From Amycolatopsis sp. NBC_01480 (lineage in GTDB: Bacteria > Actinomycetota > Actinomycetes > Mycobacteriales > Pseudonocardiaceae), in the NCBI RefSeq assembly GCF_036227205.1, contig NZ_CP109442.1:10006920-10070919 (forward strand): a stretch of 64,000 bases of DNA, given 5' to 3'. Under the pieces are notes generated by a model. The model saw nothing but the letters and a program-made list of their open reading frames with translations, was not told the DNA's origin and did no database searches. The translations under genes were made by a program, and so were the position numbers. Positions 26,342 to 34,826 of this stretch are shown in pieces. Within the stretch, counting starts at the first letter, position 1, and every line of letters starts with the position of its first letter.

Positions 26342-27964
26342 TCAGGCTGTGTCCTGCCGGTCGGCTTGACGCAGCCGATAGCGCTGGATCTTGCCGCTGG
26401 CAGTCTTGGGAAGCTCGGTGACGAAGTCGATGATCCTGGGATATTTGTACGGCGCGATCGACTGCTTCACGTGGTCCTGCAGATCAACGGCCTTGTCGAC
26501 GTTCCCGTTCACGCCGTCACGTAAGACGACGAACGCGCGCACGACAGCGCCTCGGGCCGCATCCGGTGCCCCGACCACCGCGGTCTCGGCGACGTCGGAA
26601 TGCCGGAGCAACGCTTCCTCGACCTCTGCGCCCGCGATGTTGTAGCCCGAGGAGATGATCATGTCGTCGTTGCGAGCCTGGTACCAGTAGTAGCCGTCGC
26701 TGTCTCGCAGGTAGGTGTCACCGGTGATGTTCCAGCCGTCTTGCACATAGGTCGCCTGCCGGGGGTCGGCGAGGTAGCGGCAACCGGTCGGTCCCTTGAC
26801 CGCCAGCCGTCCCGGCGTGTCGTCGGCTACCTGGTTGCCGTCGTTGTCGAGGAGGGTGACCTGAAAACCCGGGACAGCCTTGCCCGTCGCCCCCGGCCGG
26901 ATGTCCTCGTCGGCGGCGGACAGGAAGATGTGCAGCAGCTCCGTGCCACCGATGCCGTTGATGATCTTGAGGCCGGTGGCCCGATGGAACTGGTCCCACG
27001 TCGAGGCCGGCAGGTGCTCTCCCGCTGAAATGCAGCGCCGCAAGGCCCGCAACGTCGGCGCTTTCCCTGCCGCGAGCATCGCCTTGTACGCGGTGGGCGC
27101 GGTGAACAAGACCGTCACCCGGTGACGCTCGACGGCATCAGCGAGTTCTTCCGGCGTCGCGCGCTCGATCAGCAGCGTCGAAGCACCTACACGCAACGGG
27201 AAAACGACCAAACCGCCCAGGCCGAAGGTGAACCCCAGCGGCGGCGTGCCGGTGAACACGTCGTCCGCGGTGGGTTTCAGCAGATGCCGGGCGAAGGTGT
27301 CGGCAGTGGCCAGCACGTCGCGGTGAAAGTGCATGGTGGCCTTGGACTTACCGGTAGTGCCCGACGTCGGGGCGAGCATGACCACGTCGTCGGCGGCCGT
27401 GTCGACGGCGGTGAAGTGGCGGTCCTTGCCCGTGACCAGCTGCGTGAGGTCGGCCGGATCGTCCGTGCCGTAGCCGATCCGGGGCGGCCCGCCGACGAGT
27501 TTCGCGAGGTCGGTGTCGAAGCGATGGTCGGTGATGATCAGGCTGGGCCGAGTCAGGTCGATCAGCTCGCCGACCTCCCGCTCTCGCAGCAGAGGCATGG
27601 TGGTCACCGCGACGGCACCGGCCTTGACCACGCCGAACCACGCCGCCGTCAGCCAGGGGTTGTTGGGTCCGCGCAGCAGCACCCGGTTGCCGGGCACGAT
27701 TCCGAGGTCCTCGGTCAGCACGCGCGCGATCTGGTTGCTGCGCTGCGACAGGTCTCCGTATGTCCAGGTGTCGGTGTCGGTCAGCAGGCAGGGTGCTTCG
27801 GCGCCGTACTCGCGGATGGTGGTCTCCAGTAGCTCCACCGCGCAGTTGAGCCGCTCGGGATACTGCAGTTCGGGCAGCTCGAAAAGGAACTCGGGCCACT
27901 GGTCCTGGGGAGGCAGGTTGTCTCGGCAGAACGTATCGATATGCGCGGACGGTGACAACGGCAT
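26342..27964 (-). CDS. Aryl-CoA ligase (2-aminobenzoate/salicylate-type), AMP-forming
   Basis: 540 aa; ATG at 27964 has GAGGAG eight bases upstream (a GTG two codons earlier is too close). ANL-family motifs are TSGTTGKSKAT (near 205), GGTELLHIF (near 335), the hinge aspartate region around YYWYQARNDDMIISSGYNI (near 430), and the catalytic Lys in TASGKIQRYRL (near 525). The protein resembles benzoate and 2-aminobenzoate CoA ligases. With salicylyl-CoA 5-hydroxylase and gentisate dioxygenase nearby, salicylate is the most likely substrate: salicylate + ATP + CoA to salicylyl-CoA. Anthranilate cannot be excluded. Confidence 0.88.
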   Translation of the reverse strand: MPLSPSAHIDTFCRDNLPPQDQWPEFLFELPELQYPERLNCAVELLETTIREYGAEAPCLLTDTDTWTYGDLSQRSNQIARVLTEDLGIVPGNRVLLRGPNNPWLTAAWFGVVKAGAVAVTTMPLLREREVGELIDLTRPSLIITDHRFDTDLAKLVGGPPRIGYGTDDPADLTQLVTGKDRHFTAVDTAADDVVMLAPTSGTTGKSKATMHFHRDVLATADTFARHLLKPTADDVFTGTPPLGFTFGLGGLVVFPLRVGASTLLIERATPEELADAVERHRVTVLFTAPTAYKAMLAAGKAPTLRALRRCISAGEHLPASTWDQFHRATGLKIINGIGGTELLHIFLSAADEDIRPGATGKAVPGFQVTLLDNDGNQVADDTPGRLAVKGPTGCRYLADPRQATYVQDGWNITGDTYLRDSDGYYWYQARNDDMIISSGYNIAGAEVEEALLRHSDVAETAVVGAPDAARGAVVRAFVVLRDGVNGNVDKAVDLQDHVKQSIAPYKYPRIIDFVTELPKTASGKIQRYRLRQADRQDTA

Positions 27965-27992
27965 CAGCACAGCTCCTCGTTCGGGACGAACA

Positions 27993-28754
27993 TCAGGCGT
28001 CGGCGTACCGGCCGGACAGCAGGCTGCCTGCTCCTGGTGCGACAGCGGGCAGTCCGAGTGCTCGCATCATCTGATGCGCGGTCGCGATCGAGGCGGACAG
28101 GACAGGTTTGCCGAACGTCTGTTCCGCGATTTCGATCGACTCGAGTGACGGCATCTGCACACAAGCCGACAGCACGATGACGTCGGCGTCGCTGTTGTCG
28201 AGTGCGCCCGCGATCGGGATGAGCTTCCGGGGGTCGTGCGCGGCGACCTGCAGGTTGTCCGGGATCTCCAGCGCGGTGTAGTCGCTGACCTCGACCCCTT
28301 CATGGCGGATGTAGTCCACGACGGTGTCGGTGAGCGGCCGCAGATAGGGACACACCAGGGTGATCTTCCGCGCGCCCAGCACGTTCAACGCGTTCACCAA
28401 CGCGCCTGCGCTGGTGACGACCGGCGCCGGGGCGCCGTTGTCCACGGTCACCGCGGACAGCTTCTTCTCCGAGGCGTGGTGGTACCCGTGGCCCAGGCTC
28501 ATGATGGCCACCAGGCAGGCATAGCCGAGAACGTCGACGTGCGCGTCGGACAGCTCGGCCGCGCACCGCTCGGCGTCGGCGTCCATCGCCGCGAGTTCCT
28601 CTTTGCTGACCTGCTTCATCCGCATACGACTGGAATGAAAGGTGAACCGCTCCGGGGCGATCGTTTCCCTGGCCCGGAAGATGGCCGGTATCTCCGTCTC
28701 CATCGTGACATTCGAACTCGGCACGATCTGCCCGATCCGGAACGGCCCGCTCAT
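27993..28754 (-). CDS. Maleate cis-trans isomerase-type protein (Asp/Glu racemase superfamily)
   Basis: 253 aa. The N-terminal SSNVTMETE (13-21) is the maleate isomerase/arylmalonate decarboxylase signature. Both catalytic cysteines of maleate isomerases have counterparts: C80 in GYACLVAIMSLG and C198 in VLSACVQMPS. The gene overlaps the fumarylacetoacetase-family gene by 4 nt and follows gentisate dioxygenase. No glutathione- or mycothiol-dependent maleylpyruvate isomerase is seen in the window. I therefore infer it may isomerise maleylpyruvate to fumarylpyruvate without a thiol cofactor. Alternatives are maleate isomerase or a decarboxylase. Confidence 0.8.
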   Translation of the reverse strand: MSGPFRIGQIVPSSNVTMETEIPAIFRARETIAPERFTFHSSRMRMKQVSKEELAAMDADAERCAAELSDAHVDVLGYACLVAIMSLGHGYHHASEKKLSAVTVDNGAPAPVVTSAGALVNALNVLGARKITLVCPYLRPLTDTVVDYIRHEGVEVSDYTALEIPDNLQVAAHDPRKLIPIAGALDNSDADVIVLSACVQMPSLESIEIAEQTFGKPVLSASIATAHQMMRALGLPAVAPGAGSLLSGRYADA

Positions 28755-29647
28755 CGCGCGTCCACCACCGGATTGCGCAAGGTGCCGATGGACTCCACCG
28801 TCAGCTCCACGACGTCGCCAGGCCGGAGGAATTGCTGGGGAGTGAAGCCGGCGCCCACTCCGGCCGGGGAGCCGGTCGCGATGACGTCGCCCGGCTCCAA
28901 AGTCATGCCCGAGGTGATGTCCGCAATGAGCTCCCGAATGGAGAAAAGCATGTACCTTGTATTGGACTTCTGTTTCACCTCACCGTTGACTCGCAGCGAC
29001 AGATCGAGAGCTTGTGGGTCGGGCACGGCGTCGGCGGTGAGGATCGCGGGCCCGAACGGCGCGTAGGAATCCTGCCCCTTGGAAAAAAACCACTGCCCGG
29101 ACCGTCGCTGGTCACGCGCACTGATGTCGTTGACGATGCTGTAACCGAAGACGTAGTCGAGCGCCGCGCTTTCGGGCACCCGCTTGGCCGTACGGCCGAT
29201 GACCACCGCGAGCTCGACCTCCCAGTCGAGCTGCTCGGTCAGGTCGCCGTTGTGCAAAATGGGATCGCCGGGCCCGACCACTGCGGTCGAGGGCTTGCTG
29301 AAGAGCACTGGCCGAGCGGGGAGTTCTTGGGCGGTGTCCAGGGTACGAGCGGACTCCGCGACGTGCTCGGTGTAATTCAGCCCGACGCCGACGATCTTTC
29401 CCGGGCGTAAGGGCGCGTGGAGTTGCACTTCGCTGTGCGGATAAGTCGTGTTCGCGGCGCCTGCGTCCTGCACGAGCGGGGCGATGGCATCGACAGCGCC
29501 GGCTCCTGTACGTACGACGTCGAGCAAGGTGGCAGGCACCGTGACACGCCGTTCTTCGGCGAGCGCGCCGACGTCGATGACACCGGTGTCGGTCTGCACC
29601 CCGAGCCGGTTTCGGCCGGCAGTTCCGGAAAAGGTGACCAGCAGCAT
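28751..29647 (-). CDS. Fumarylacetoacetate hydrolase family, likely fumarylpyruvate hydrolase
   Basis: 298 aa; ATG at 29647 follows a GGAG site. The FAH fold signature appears as KIVGVGLNYTEHVAE (about 75-90), then the metal-binding acids in QLDWEVELAVVIGR (E-x-E near 140) and DISARDQRRSGQWFFSKG (D near 172). The C-terminus ends LRPGDVVELTVESIG. In gentisate pathways such enzymes split fumarylpyruvate to fumarate and pyruvate. The gene lies 17 nt after gentisate dioxygenase and overlaps the isomerase gene, so it serves the same pathway. Confidence 0.88.
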   Translation of the reverse strand: MLLVTFSGTAGRNRLGVQTDTGVIDVGALAEERRVTVPATLLDVVRTGAGAVDAIAPLVQDAGAANTTYPHSEVQLHAPLRPGKIVGVGLNYTEHVAESARTLDTAQELPARPVLFSKPSTAVVGPGDPILHNGDLTEQLDWEVELAVVIGRTAKRVPESAALDYVFGYSIVNDISARDQRRSGQWFFSKGQDSYAPFGPAILTADAVPDPQALDLSLRVNGEVKQKSNTRYMLFSIRELIADITSGMTLEPGDVIATGSPAGVGAGFTPQQFLRPGDVVELTVESIGTLRNPVVDAR

Positions 29648-29664
29648 CAGAGGACTCCGTCTTT

Positions 29665-30771
29665 TTAGTTGAGGGGCTGGTGGCCGTTGTTGTCGGTGTA
29701 GGCCTCTTCGCGGAAGAAACCCAGTGACCGCATGACGGGAAAGTCGTTGAACGAGAACAGGCAGGCGTCGTCCGAGGTGCTGATGTTCTTGTGTTCGTGC
29801 CACGCCCAGGACGGCACGCAGAAGATGTCGCCTTCTGTCCAGTCGAAGCGCTGCCCGGCGACGATGGAGTAGCCGCTGCCTTTGGCCGCGGTGTAGATCT
29901 TCGAGCCGACCTGGCGATGTGCTTGGGTGGCCTCGCCGGCACGCAGCAATTGCATGTGGGCGCTCATCGTCGGCATCACTGAACCGCCGGTCAGCGGGTT
30001 GCTGTACTCCATGATGATCCCGTCGAACGGGGAGCCGTCCGAGGATTTGGCCGCGTTCAGCAGAGCCTCGTAGGTCGATTCCCACGGATACGCGAACAGC
30101 GGTGAGTAACGGTTGCTCCAGGTGTCGCCGAACGGACGTAGCTGTCCTGCCCCGTACGTCAAGAGCGAGGAATTGGTGACGCCCTCGCGCTTCTGATACA
30201 CGTCCGGATGTACCTCATAGAATGGGGCGTCGAGGGCGTTGACCAGGGGGATGTCCAACCCGTCCTGCCAGATGACCGGGCCGTCGCCCCCTTCGTTGCC
30301 GTGCTCGTGCCAGGTCCAGTTCGGGGTGATGGCGAAGTCGCGAGGGCCCACCTGTAGCTTCTGGCCATCCACGACGGTCCACGCGCCGGTTCCCTCGAGA
30401 ACGAAGCGCAACGCGGCCGCTTGGTGGCGGTGCGCCGTCATTGACTCGCCGGGACCCATGACCTGCAGGCCGGTGTACAGCAGTCCGACGGTGGCAGCGA
30501 TGTCTCGGCGCTGCGGGTTGTACAGAGCCACGACGCGACGGCCAGCGTCGTCGCCGCTGACGAGTTTCAGTGCTTCGAGGACCAGCGGGCGCAGCTCCTG
30601 GTAGCTCCACTTCATCGGCCTCGATTGAGGCTGCGGATACCAGGGTTCGATCTTGTTGGCGATCGTCCAGAGCGCGCCGGCTTCGAGCTTCTCCAGCCGC
30701 TCGTAGTACGTCCGCAGGTCCGCGCTGTCTTTGACCCTGGCCCGGCCGAGCATGTCATCACTGTTCGTCAC
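29665..30771 (-). CDS. Gentisate 1,2-dioxygenase
   Basis: 368 aa from GTG at 30771, chosen because GGAGGA lies just upstream; the length is normal for the family. Two cupin domains: the first (about 95-165) has TAHRHQAAALRFVLEG and WTWHEHGNEG with the Fe(II) histidines. The second (about 265-345) has TQAHRQVGSKIYTAAKG and SWAWHEHKN. The enzyme opens gentisate between C1 and C2 to maleylpyruvate. It leads the minus-strand operon (dioxygenase, FAH hydrolase, isomerase, CoA ligase, then PaaX) and is divergent from the thioesterase and hydroxylase genes, with which it shares a 94-bp regulatory gap. Confidence 0.92.
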   Translation of the reverse strand: MTNSDDMLGRARVKDSADLRTYYERLEKLEAGALWTIANKIEPWYPQPQSRPMKWSYQELRPLVLEALKLVSGDDAGRRVVALYNPQRRDIAATVGLLYTGLQVMGPGESMTAHRHQAAALRFVLEGTGAWTVVDGQKLQVGPRDFAITPNWTWHEHGNEGGDGPVIWQDGLDIPLVNALDAPFYEVHPDVYQKREGVTNSSLLTYGAGQLRPFGDTWSNRYSPLFAYPWESTYEALLNAAKSSDGSPFDGIIMEYSNPLTGGSVMPTMSAHMQLLRAGEATQAHRQVGSKIYTAAKGSGYSIVAGQRFDWTEGDIFCVPSWAWHEHKNISTSDDACLFSFNDFPVMRSLGFFREEAYTDNNGHQPLN

Positions 30772-30865
30772 GGCGTCCTCCACACACTTCGATATGACGA
30801 GATGTTGACGGGAGTCATCATCGCTATATATGTTTTGGATTGTCAAGCGACCCGGAAGGACAGTG
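30772..30865. promoter_or_regulatory. Divergent promoter region of the gentisate locus
   Basis: 94 bp between the dioxygenase and thioesterase starts, conspicuously AT rich (TCGCTATATATGTTTTGGAT) against the GC background. On the minus strand a TTGACA box is visible near 30844. Likely site of PaaX control of both arms; no operator could be fixed. Confidence 0.5.
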
Positions 30866-31369
30866 ATGACACACCCCGAACCTTTGCCCCGCAACAGCAT
30901 CGGGGCCGCCCCAGCACTGTCCCATCAGGACAGAGCCGACGACTCCCCGCTCGGGGCCGTGGTGGAAAGGCGCGTCGAGTGGTCCGACACCGACGCCTCA
31001 GGCCACCACCACAACACGGCGATCATCCGCTGGACGGAGGCCGCCGAGGCGGAGCTCCTGCGCCGACACAACCTGGAACGGCTCTGGGGACGGTCCCCCC
31101 GCGTACGACACGAAATCAATTACCTCGGCCGGCTGTGGTTCGGTCAATCCATCACGATCCGGCTGCGCGTCGCGGCGCTGGGCCGGACCTCGCTGACCTA
31201 CGAGTTCGAACTCGCCGGCCCGACCGGAGTCGCGGCCACAGGTCTGGTCGTCGTCGCGCACGCGGCACCCGGCGACCCCTCTTCGACGCCGTGGCCGGAG
31301 GACGTGCGCGCAGCGTTCGCCAAGGTGTCCAGAACCTCAACCCCGGATACAGCTATGGAGACGTCGTGA
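30866..31369 (+). CDS. 4HBT-type acyl-CoA thioesterase
   Basis: 167 aa; the ATG follows CGGAAGGACAG. Hot-dog fold landmarks: VEWSDTDASGHHHNTAIIRW (about 44-63), where Asp aligns with the catalytic Asp of 4-hydroxybenzoyl-CoA thioesterases, then HEINYLGRLWFGQSITIRL (near 90). Its last bases overlap the start of the salicylyl-CoA hydroxylase gene (GTGA), so the two are translationally coupled. The fitting role is hydrolysis of gentisyl-CoA to gentisate, feeding the dioxygenase. Confidence 0.85.
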   Translation: MTHPEPLPRNSIGAAPALSHQDRADDSPLGAVVERRVEWSDTDASGHHHNTAIIRWTEAAEAELLRRHNLERLWGRSPRVRHEINYLGRLWFGQSITIRLRVAALGRTSLTYEFELAGPTGVAATGLVVVAHAAPGDPSSTPWPEDVRAAFAKVSRTSTPDTAMETS

Positions 31370-33756
31370 CACGAATCGCCATCATCGGGGGCGGGCCTGG
31401 CGGCCTGTATTTCGCCGCGCTCGCCAAACAGCTCGACCCCACACGCGAAGTCACCGTCTGGGAACGCAACGCCGCTGCTGACACGTTCGGCTTCGGCGTG
31501 GTCTTCTCCGACGAGACGCTGGACGGCATCGCCCAGGCCGATCCACAGATCTTCACCGCCATGGAAGCCGAGTTCGCTCGATGGAGCGACATCGACATCC
31601 GGTACCGCGGCACCACCGAGACCTCCGGCGGGCACGGCTTCGCCGCCATCGAACGCAAACGGCTCCTGGAAATCCTGCAGAGACGTTGCACGGACCTCGG
31701 CGTGGACCTCCGTTTCTCCACCGTCGCGCCCACGGCGGCACAACTGTCCCGTGACCACGATCTGGTGGTCGCGGCAGACGGCGTGAACTCGGCGAGCCGC
31801 GCGCAGCACGCCGCCGTCTTCAAACCGTCGCTGGACGAGCACAACTGCCGCTACATGTGGCTGGCCACTGATCGGGTTCTCGAGGCCTTCACGTTCGTCA
31901 TCGAGGAGACCCCACACGGACCGGTGCAGGTGCACGGCTACCCGTTCAGCTCCGAGCAAAGCACTTTCATCGTCGAGATGAACGAAAAGACCTGGCGGGC
32001 CGCGGGATTCGCCGACCTAGCCGCGCAGGACCGACCACCGGGTGTCAGCGACGACGAGAGCGTGGCGCGGATAGCCGAGCTGCTCGGCGACTTCCTCGAC
32101 GGACATTCGCTGCTGACGAACAACTCGAAGTGGTTGCGGTTCACCACTGTCCGCAACGAGTCCTGGCGCCACGGGACTATCGTCCTGTTGGGAGACGCGG
32201 CGCATACGGCGCACTTCTCCATCGGCTCCGGCACCAAACTGGCCATGGAGGACAGTCTCGCCCTCGCGGCGGCGATCGAAGCGCAACCGGACGATCTCCT
32301 GGCCGCGCTGGCCGCCTACGAAACGGCCCGCCGGCCGGTGGTGGAATCCACCCAGCGCGCGGCCCAAGCCAGCCTGGAATGGTTCGAGACGATCGAACAC
32401 CCCATCGGCAAGGAACCGGCCCAGTTCGCCTTCAATCTGCTCACCCGCAGCCTCAGGGTCACCTACGACAACCTCCGCCTGCGAGACCCCGGCTACGCCG
32501 CGAGTCTCGACCGGTGGTTCCACCTCAACGAAACGCACGACGAGCAGGTCACGACTCCACCGCCCCCCTTGTTCCAGCCGTATCACCTGGCGGGGGTCAG
32601 CATGCGCAACAGGATCATCGCGGCGCCCGTGTCGTCGTACCAAGCTCACGACGGCGTGCCCGGCAGCGCCGAACTTCTTCACCTGTCCGGAAAAGCCCTC
32701 GGCGGAGCCGGCCTCGTCCTCACCGGCATGACCGCGGTCAGCGCTCAAGGACGAGCCACTCCGGCCTGCCCCGGGCTCTACGACGACAGCCAGGTCGCAG
32801 CTTGGCGAGAAGTCACCGACGCAGTCCACGCCCACAGCGGGGCGTTGATCGGTGTGCAGCTCAACCACTCCGGCCCCAAAGGCTCCACCACTGTCCCTCA
32901 GCACGGTCCCCTGGGCACCGCCCTCACTGACGGCGCGTGGCCGACAGTCGGACCCTCAGCGATCCCATTCGGGGACCTCCCCGAGCCGGCACAGGCGACG
33001 CCGACCGACCTGGGCACGATCGTGGATGACTTCGCCGCCGCCACACGGCGGGCGGACGAAGCAGGTTTCGATGTACTGGAGATCCAGGCAGGCCACGGAT
33101 TCCTGCTCTCGGCGTTCCTGTCGCCACTGACCAACAAGCGCACCGACGACTACGGCGGTGACCTGGAGAACAGGCTGCGATTTCCCCTCCAGGCCATCGA
33201 CGCCGTGCGCGCGAACTGGCCGACCGGCAAGCCCCTGCTCGCCAGGATCTCCGCGGTCGACTGGGCGGAAGGCGGCACCACCCTGGACGACGCGGTCCGC
33301 ATCGCCCAGGCGCTCTCCGAACACGGCGTCGACGCCATAGACGTCTCGAGCGGCGAAGTGGTCGCGACAGAGAAGCCAGCCTACGGACGGTGTTATCAGA
33401 CACCACTCGCCGAGCACATCCGTTCCGAGACCGGCATCCCCACGATCGCGGTCGGCGGCATCGGCGGGTACGACGACGCCAACTCGATCGTCCTGGCCGG
33501 CCGCGCTGACCTGGTTGCGATCGGCAGGGCCTACCTGCACGACCCGTCCTGGGCCCTGCACGCCGCCGCGGACCTCGGCTACACCGGCCCCGGCGCGTAC
33601 TGGCCACCGTTCCAGACCGCGGGTCAAGCAAAACCAGTCACCGGCGGGCGGGCCAGGCCGCTGCTCTCACTGAGCCTGCCCGCCCCCGAACCCGTGCACC
33701 GCAGATGGGCCCAAACCGACGCAATCGTCGCCACGGCCGGAACGAGGTCCGTGTGA
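31366..33756 (+). CDS. Bifunctional salicylyl-CoA 5-hydroxylase/oxidoreductase
   Basis: 796 aa from GTG. Residues 1-390 are a class A FAD monooxygenase: IIGGGPGGLYFAAL (dinucleotide loop, 5-18), DLVVAADGVNS (near 125), and GDAAHTAHFSIGSGTK (near 275). Residues about 405-765 are an Old Yellow Enzyme-type FMN domain: FQPYHLAGVSMRNRIIAAPV, GAGLVLTGMTAVSAQGRATP, FLSPLTNKRTDDYGGDLENR (near 585), and VGGIGGYDDANSI. The architecture is that of 2-aminobenzoyl-CoA monooxygenase/reductase and of proteins annotated salicylyl-CoA 5-hydroxylase. Gentisate dioxygenase nearby favours salicylyl-CoA to gentisyl-CoA. The OYE motif usually QL-x-H-x-G-R reads QLNHSGPKG here, so the reductase half may be altered or inactive. 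Confidence 0.9.
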   Translation: MTRIAIIGGGPGGLYFAALAKQLDPTREVTVWERNAAADTFGFGVVFSDETLDGIAQADPQIFTAMEAEFARWSDIDIRYRGTTETSGGHGFAAIERKRLLEILQRRCTDLGVDLRFSTVAPTAAQLSRDHDLVVAADGVNSASRAQHAAVFKPSLDEHNCRYMWLATDRVLEAFTFVIEETPHGPVQVHGYPFSSEQSTFIVEMNEKTWRAAGFADLAAQDRPPGVSDDESVARIAELLGDFLDGHSLLTNNSKWLRFTTVRNESWRHGTIVLLGDAAHTAHFSIGSGTKLAMEDSLALAAAIEAQPDDLLAALAAYETARRPVVESTQRAAQASLEWFETIEHPIGKEPAQFAFNLLTRSLRVTYDNLRLRDPGYAASLDRWFHLNETHDEQVTTPPPPLFQPYHLAGVSMRNRIIAAPVSSYQAHDGVPGSAELLHLSGKALGGAGLVLTGMTAVSAQGRATPACPGLYDDSQVAAWREVTDAVHAHSGALIGVQLNHSGPKGSTTVPQHGPLGTALTDGAWPTVGPSAIPFGDLPEPAQATPTDLGTIVDDFAAATRRADEAGFDVLEIQAGHGFLLSAFLSPLTNKRTDDYGGDLENRLRFPLQAIDAVRANWPTGKPLLARISAVDWAEGGTTLDDAVRIAQALSEHGVDAIDVSSGEVVATEKPAYGRCYQTPLAEHIRSETGIPTIAVGGIGGYDDANSIVLAGRADLVAIGRAYLHDPSWALHAAADLGYTGPGAYWPPFQTAGQAKPVTGGRARPLLSLSLPAPEPVHRRWAQTDAIVATAGTRSV

Positions 33757-34826
33757 TGGAACATTTTTCGCGCTTCACCGCCGCTGCCGTACAGGCCGCC
33801 CCCGTCTACCTCGACCCCGCGGCCACCGTCGCCAAAGCGGCCTCGCTGATCAGGGAAGCCGCTCAAAACGGAGCCACCCTGATCGCCTTTCCCGAGGTGT
33901 TCGTCCCAGGCTATCCATATTGGAACTGGACTATGAGCCCCGTACAGGGCTCGCCCCTGTTCGAGCGGCTCTACCGAGCGTCCATCGACATCCCCGGCCC
34001 CCACCTCGACACACTGCGCGCGGCCGCCGCCGCGACCGGCACGACGGTGGTGATCGGCGTCAGCGAGCGCAGCCGACGCAGCCACGGCCTGATGTACAAC
34101 AGCGTCGTCACGATCGGGACCGACGGCACCGTGCTCAACGTCCACCGCAAACTGGTGCCGACCTGGGCGGAAAAACTGACCTGGGGACAAGGTGACGGCA
34201 GCACGGTCCGAGTTGTCGACTCAGCCGTCGGCCCGCTCGGTGTCCTCGCCTGCGGGGAGAACACCAACACCCTGGCACGATTCTCCCTGCTCGCACAGGG
34301 CGAACTGGTCCACGTGGCGAACTACATCTCACTACCCGTCGCACCGGCCGACTACGACATGGCACACGCCATCGCCATCCGCAGTGCCGCACACGCCTTC
34401 GAGGGAAAGATCTTCTCCGTGGTCGCCTGCTCGACGATCAACGACGAGATGATCGGCATCGCGTCAGAACACGACGGCAAGATCGCCGAACTGATGCGCC
34501 GCCCCCGAAGCGCCCTGTCCGGCATCTTCGGCCCCGACGGCAACCCGGTCGGTGACACCCTGATCGACACCGAGGGCATCGTCTACGCCGACATCGACCT
34601 GGCCCGCTGCATCCAGCCCAAGCAAATGCACGACATCGTCGGTAACTACAACCGCTTCGACGTCTTCCAGCTGCACCACGACACCGCTCCCCGGCAACCA
34701 GTTGTGTTCACCATGCCCGCTTCAGGCCAGGACCACACAGGGATCCGCACCTGCCTTCGGGCCGTGGCAGGCCGAAGCGGACCAGGCTGGGGCGGTCAGG
34801 AGCCGGTTGTCCCGCCCCGGGTTTGA
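33756..34826 (+). CDS. Nitrilase (carbon-nitrogen hydrolase)
   Basis: 356 aa; ATG overlaps the previous stop (TGATG). The Glu-Lys-Cys triad is clear: E in IAFPEVFVPGYPYW (near 47), K in NVHRKLVPTWAEK (near 130) and C in LACGENTNTLARF (near 165). C-G-E-N-x-N is the nitrilase-branch signature, so nitriles rather than amides are the expected substrates: R-CN + 2 H2O to R-COOH + NH3. Co-operonic with salicylyl-CoA hydroxylase, it may release an aromatic acid for this pathway from a nitrile such as 2-hydroxybenzonitrile (speculative). The last 6 or so codons read into DNA resembling an IS3 end, so the C-terminus may be altered. Confidence 0.88.
   Translation: MEHFSRFTAAAVQAAPVYLDPAATVAKAASLIREAAQNGATLIAFPEVFVPGYPYWNWTMSPVQGSPLFERLYRASIDIPGPHLDTLRAAAAATGTTVVIGVSERSRRSHGLMYNSVVTIGTDGTVLNVHRKLVPTWAEKLTWGQGDGSTVRVVDSAVGPLGVLACGENTNTLARFSLLAQGELVHVANYISLPVAPADYDMAHAIAIRSAAHAFEGKIFSVVACSTINDEMIGIASEHDGKIAELMRRPRSALSGIFGPDGNPVGDTLIDTEGIVYADIDLARCIQPKQMHDIVGNYNRFDVFQLHHDTAPRQPVVFTMPASGQDHTGIRTCLRAVAGRSGPGWGGQEPVVPPRV

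Noticed and set aside
28751..30085. A 444-codon frame for the gentisate-locus FAH enzyme
   Set aside because: The first part runs antiparallel through the 3' end of the gentisate dioxygenase reading frame and is non-native; a ribosome site and normal N-terminus set the start at 29647.
30625..33756. A 1043-codon frame ending in the salicylyl-CoA hydroxylase
   Set aside because: The first 247 codons overlap the dioxygenase and thioesterase genes in other frames; the GTG at 31366, coupled to the thioesterase stop, begins the FAD-binding loop as expected.
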